DNA of 47,048 bases. It comes from an uncultured Mollicutes bacterium (lineage in GTDB: Bacteria > Bacillota_I > Bacilli_A > Acholeplasmatales > JAEDCM01). Position 1 is the stretch's first letter; the number at the start of each line of letters is the position of its first letter. The notes beneath the pieces were generated by a model. It did not search any database. It was not told the DNA's origin and was given only the letters and a program-made list of their open reading frames with translations. Location: NCBI GenBank assembly GCA_947166335.1, contig CAMVDS010000005.1, positions 1-47,048 on the forward strand. Direction: 5' to 3'. This document shows positions 44,481-47,048 of the stretch, in pieces. A program made the position numbers and the translations under genes.

Positions 44481-44511
44481 AGTAAAAAAGGAATGCTGAT
44501 TCCTTTTTACT
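44481..44511. terminator. Terminator of the aminotransferase gene
   Basis: AAGTAAAAAAGGAAT / ATTCCTTTTTACTT stem (44480-44512) with a short loop; the stem overlaps the stop of the aminotransferase. Confidence 0.78.
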
Positions 44512-45682
44512 TCTTATATTCTTCCATTAATTCTTTGAATTTAGGTAGTGAATTTATAATTGTTTCTTTGCTTACACAATAAGCAATTCTAACATATCCT
44601 TTAACACCAAAGTCATCACTTGGTACTACTAAGATATCATATTTTAATGCTTTCTTATAGAATTCATATGCATCTTTTTCAAGTGCTTTAACAAATAAAT
44701 AGAAAGCTCCATCAGGTTTAACACATTTATATCCTAACTTCTTTAAACCTTTATAAATTAGATTTCTATTTTCTTCATAAGCTTTTAGATCACTTGTTAG
44801 ATTAGCACAATCAGCAATTGCAAATTGCATTAAGCTTGGTGCGCAAACATGTCCTAGTGCTCTAGCAGCTCCTGCAACAGCAGCATAAACATTTTTAGAA
44901 TCTGTTACTTCATCTGGTACTAAGACATAACCAATTCTTTCACCAGGAAGACTTAAACTCTTACTATATGAATAACATACAATTGCATTATGATAATATT
45001 TAGTAACAAATGGAACAGTTACTCCATAAGCTATTTCTCTATATGGTTCATCAGAAATTAAATAAATTTCATGACCATATTCTTTTTCTTTTTCTTTTAA
45101 TATATCAGTTAATTTAATTATTGTTTCTTCACTATAAACAACTCCTGATGGGTTGTTTGGAGAATTAATAATAACTGCTTTTGTTTTCTTATTAATCTTT
45201 TTAATGAATTTATTAAAATTGATTTGGAAAGATTTCATATCAGCAGGAACAACTACTAGTTTTCCTCCTTGTGCTTCAGTAAATACAGTGTATTCTGTGA
45301 AGAATGGAGCAAATGTAATTACTTCTTCGCCCTTATTTAAAAGAGCTCTTAAAGTAGAACATAAAGCACTAGCAGCACCATAAGTAATAAAGAAATTATT
45401 AAACTTAAAATTAGTATTAAATCTCTTATTTAAGTCATTTGCGATATTTTCTCTAAACTTATTATCACCTACAGCTGAAGTGTAACCATGAGCATCTTTT
45501 CTCTCTAAATTCTTAATGATTGCTTCATTAATTTCTTTAGGTGCAGGAATAGATGGATTACCTAATGTAAAGTCAAATACATTATTCTCTCCTATTTCAG
45601 CTTTTCTTTTCTTTCCATATTCAAATATTTCTCTAATTATAGAACGTTTAGTCCCTAGTTTTACCATTTTTTCATTAATCAT
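44507..45682 (-). CDS. Pyridoxal-phosphate aminotransferase (class I/II, AspC-like)
   Basis: 391 residues. The fold-type I pattern is clear: TLGNPSIPAP at the start, YGAASALCSTLRALL, NSPNNPSGVVYSEE, SDEPYREIAYG and the lysine that binds pyridoxal phosphate in SYSKSLSLPGERIGYV. The C-terminal VRIAYCVSKE includes the substrate carboxylate arginine. It is a cytosolic transaminase; the amino acid is not clear, and aspartate, alanine or aromatic residues are possible. Ribosome site AAAGGTGA. Monocistronic. Confidence 0.9.
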   Translation of the reverse strand: MINEKMVKLGTKRSIIREIFEYGKKRKAEIGENNVFDFTLGNPSIPAPKEINEAIIKNLERKDAHGYTSAVGDNKFRENIANDLNKRFNTNFKFNNFFITYGAASALCSTLRALLNKGEEVITFAPFFTEYTVFTEAQGGKLVVVPADMKSFQINFNKFIKKINKKTKAVIINSPNNPSGVVYSEETIIKLTDILKEKEKEYGHEIYLISDEPYREIAYGVTVPFVTKYYHNAIVCYSYSKSLSLPGERIGYVLVPDEVTDSKNVYAAVAGAARALGHVCAPSLMQFAIADCANLTSDLKAYEENRNLIYKGLKKLGYKCVKPDGAFYLFVKALEKDAYEFYKKALKYDILVVPSDDFGVKGYVRIAYCVSKETIINSLPKFKELMEEYKK

Positions 45683-45717
45683 TTTTATTCACCTTTTTTC
45701 TTAACAATATAATTGTA

Positions 45718-46998
45718 TCATAAATTAATGTAATTACTAACAAAGAGTTTAATACTCTCAATTGGAATAGCAAAACCACAAACAAATTCTCCAGTATCTT
45801 GTTTTGTTGTACCTGCATAATGTAGTCCAATCAACTCCAAGTTTGTGTCTAATACTGCACCTCCGCTAGATCCGTTTGCTGTTTTCGCAGAAGATATTAT
45901 TACTTTTCCTGTAATCTGTGTACCGTCACTTAATACAGGTGCATTTCCTATTCCTATTACCTTTCCATATGAAACTGTACTTCTTTGACCCATTGGTTGG
46001 CTAATAGACACTACAATGTCATTTTGATTAGGATTGTTATCTGAAAACTCAATAACATTTAATTTAATATTACTCTTTTTACCTATTCTTAGCAAGCCTA
46101 GATCATATGCACTGGTTTGAGCAACAAATGAACCTGAATACTCATTTCCGTAACAATCTTCTATTGTAAATTTTCTGTTTTTATACCCGTCCCTTAATTT
46201 TACAATGTGATAATTTGTTAAAATGTAATAATAACTAGAATTCTCGTAAATGATGACTCCGCTTCCTTGTATACTTTGTGATGATGAACCAGTATAACTA
46301 GTTGTTACTATAGTCACATCAGCCTTTGCTGCAGTATCATTTACTCTATCATTTAATTTTTCATAATCAACAATATATTTTGCATATAAAGTCAAATCAT
46401 TTACAACTGAATTCGAAAAATCATATTCTTTCGTGAACTCTTGATCATAGTACCACGCATAAAAAATACAATTATCTTTAGTAGGATTAGCAGGTTTTGA
46501 TACAGTCTTTCCATATTTTACCTTTTTTTCAATATTTTTATTATCGTTGTTGCAAACAAATACAACATTTAAAATCTTATCAAATGTATTTGGTCTAATA
46601 TAACTATACCCATAATAACTAACGTCTATTTTTTTTGTATTGTAATACTTGGAATCCTCCAATAGTTCATTAATTCCACATCTTTGTTTTGCTGGACTAT
46701 TAAACCAATAATCCTCTAATGTTAGTGTTCCAATAAAGGCGTCATCATCGTCATAGCAATCTATGGTGAACGATACACTATCTAACTCAACATCACAAAT
46801 CCAAGTCAAATTCAAATAATAATTATACTTGCTTTCTTTACTAACCCATTTTTTCTCCACTTTATAGTCTACTGTTTCAAAATAACTATTAGCAATATAA
46901 TACTTTTCTCTAGTAGTATATTGTGTTTTTTTTGAGCAAGCTGAAAGAGGTATAATTAATAAAACAATAAAAAATAATAGTATCTTTTTTATTTTCAT
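45718..46998 (-). CDS. Trypsin-like serine protease lipoprotein with an InlB-type repeat
   Basis: 426 residues. The signal peptide ends in the lipobox LSACSKK (Cys at about residue 21). Residues ~30-150 are beta-rich and unassigned. An InlB-type repeat lies at about 160-210 (KYGKTVSKPANPTKDNCIFY ... LTLYAKY). From ~225 the S1C/DegP-like protease has the triad His in LTNYHIVK, Asp in AYDLGLLRI and Ser in NGSSGGAVLD. No PDZ domain follows. It is likely a surface-bound quality-control or processing protease. Ribosome site GGGAGGTGA. Confidence 0.9.
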   Translation of the reverse strand: MKIKKILLFFIVLLIIPLSACSKKTQYTTREKYYIANSYFETVDYKVEKKWVSKESKYNYYLNLTWICDVELDSVSFTIDCYDDDDAFIGTLTLEDYWFNSPAKQRCGINELLEDSKYYNTKKIDVSYYGYSYIRPNTFDKILNVVFVCNNDNKNIEKKVKYGKTVSKPANPTKDNCIFYAWYYDQEFTKEYDFSNSVVNDLTLYAKYIVDYEKLNDRVNDTAAKADVTIVTTSYTGSSSQSIQGSGVIIYENSSYYYILTNYHIVKLRDGYKNRKFTIEDCYGNEYSGSFVAQTSAYDLGLLRIGKKSNIKLNVIEFSDNNPNQNDIVVSISQPMGQRSTVSYGKVIGIGNAPVLSDGTQITGKVIISSAKTANGSSGGAVLDTNLELIGLHYAGTTKQDTGEFVCGFAIPIESIKLFVSNYINL

Positions 46999-47022
46999 TA
47001 TTTCACCTCCCAGATACCCTAT

Positions 47023-47028
47023 ATTATA
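47023..47028 (-). promoter_or_regulatory. -10 element of the protease gene
   Basis: Minus-strand TATAAT, 25 nt before the start codon, so the 5' leader is very short. Any -35 lies at the window edge and is not clear. Confidence 0.4.
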
Positions 47029-47048
47029 TCATATTTTAATAATTTATA

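Overview
The window is a single AT-rich stretch (very low GC by eye) with almost every gene on the minus strand. TGA is used as a stop (for example at the ends of the genes at 22656 and 26758), so the standard bacterial code applies and this is not a Mycoplasma-type genome. The gene content points to an uncultured or host-associated low-GC Firmicute of the Bacilli/Erysipelotrichia-Mollicutes side: WhiA, Lgt, BioY, NAD-dependent LigA, PcrA, a true glutaminyl-tRNA synthetase, lipoproteins with InlB-type repeats and a DUF6273-type protein. The lineage is inference.

Layout. (1) 1-6300: the 3' part of a fusion of an alpha/beta-hydrolase-like domain to a D-Ala-D-Ala-ligase-like ATP-grasp domain on the plus strand. 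It meets a minus-strand group made of a 16-residue-repeat protein, an iron-sulfur flavoprotein-type reductase, a beta-lactamase-fold hydrolase and a large lipoprotein. (2) 6387-7393: tRNA-Tyr and tRNA-Val with their own promoter, the biotin transporter BioY and a rubredoxin of 52 residues. (3) 7425-11491: a DUF1538 membrane protein followed by two PII-like proteins and a GNAT-membrane fusion. (4) 11540-13927: alpha/beta hydrolase, cyclophilin-like protein and PlsC-type acyltransferase, behind a promoter/short-RNA/terminator unit. (5) 13965-16663: a plus-strand island of RhuM-type genes, with an attenuator-like leader, one intact gene, one wrecked mosaic copy and one gene with a duplicated RhuM domain. 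(6) 16697-18263: a lipoprotein, a roughly 310-nt multi-hairpin candidate RNA gene and a flavodoxin. (7) 18354-23345: a PLD-DEAH helicase-DUF3427 protein with a Nudix hydrolase (a defence-like pair) and two unrecognised zinc-finger-bearing proteins. (8) 23491-31319: tRNA-Ser, Tex, a membrane protein, an XRE regulator, WhiA-Lgt-membrane protein and an InlB/DUF6273 lipoprotein. (9) 31407-43577: core genome maintenance and translation genes (uvrA, ligA, pcrA, glnS, tsaD, rimI, tsaB, tsaE), plus a GNAT gene that has lost, or never had, a normal start codon. (10) 43685-46998: a TPR protein, an aminotransferase and a trypsin-like lipoprotein protease.

The genes of most interest as possible new biology are: the hydrolase-Ddl fusion with an altered ligase active site; the DUF1538/PII/PII set; the RhuM array; the helicase-Nudix pair; and the two candidate RNA genes near 13.85 kb and 17.5 kb. 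No CRISPR array, transposase, integrase or rRNA gene was seen. All family calls were made by reading motifs; no database search was run.
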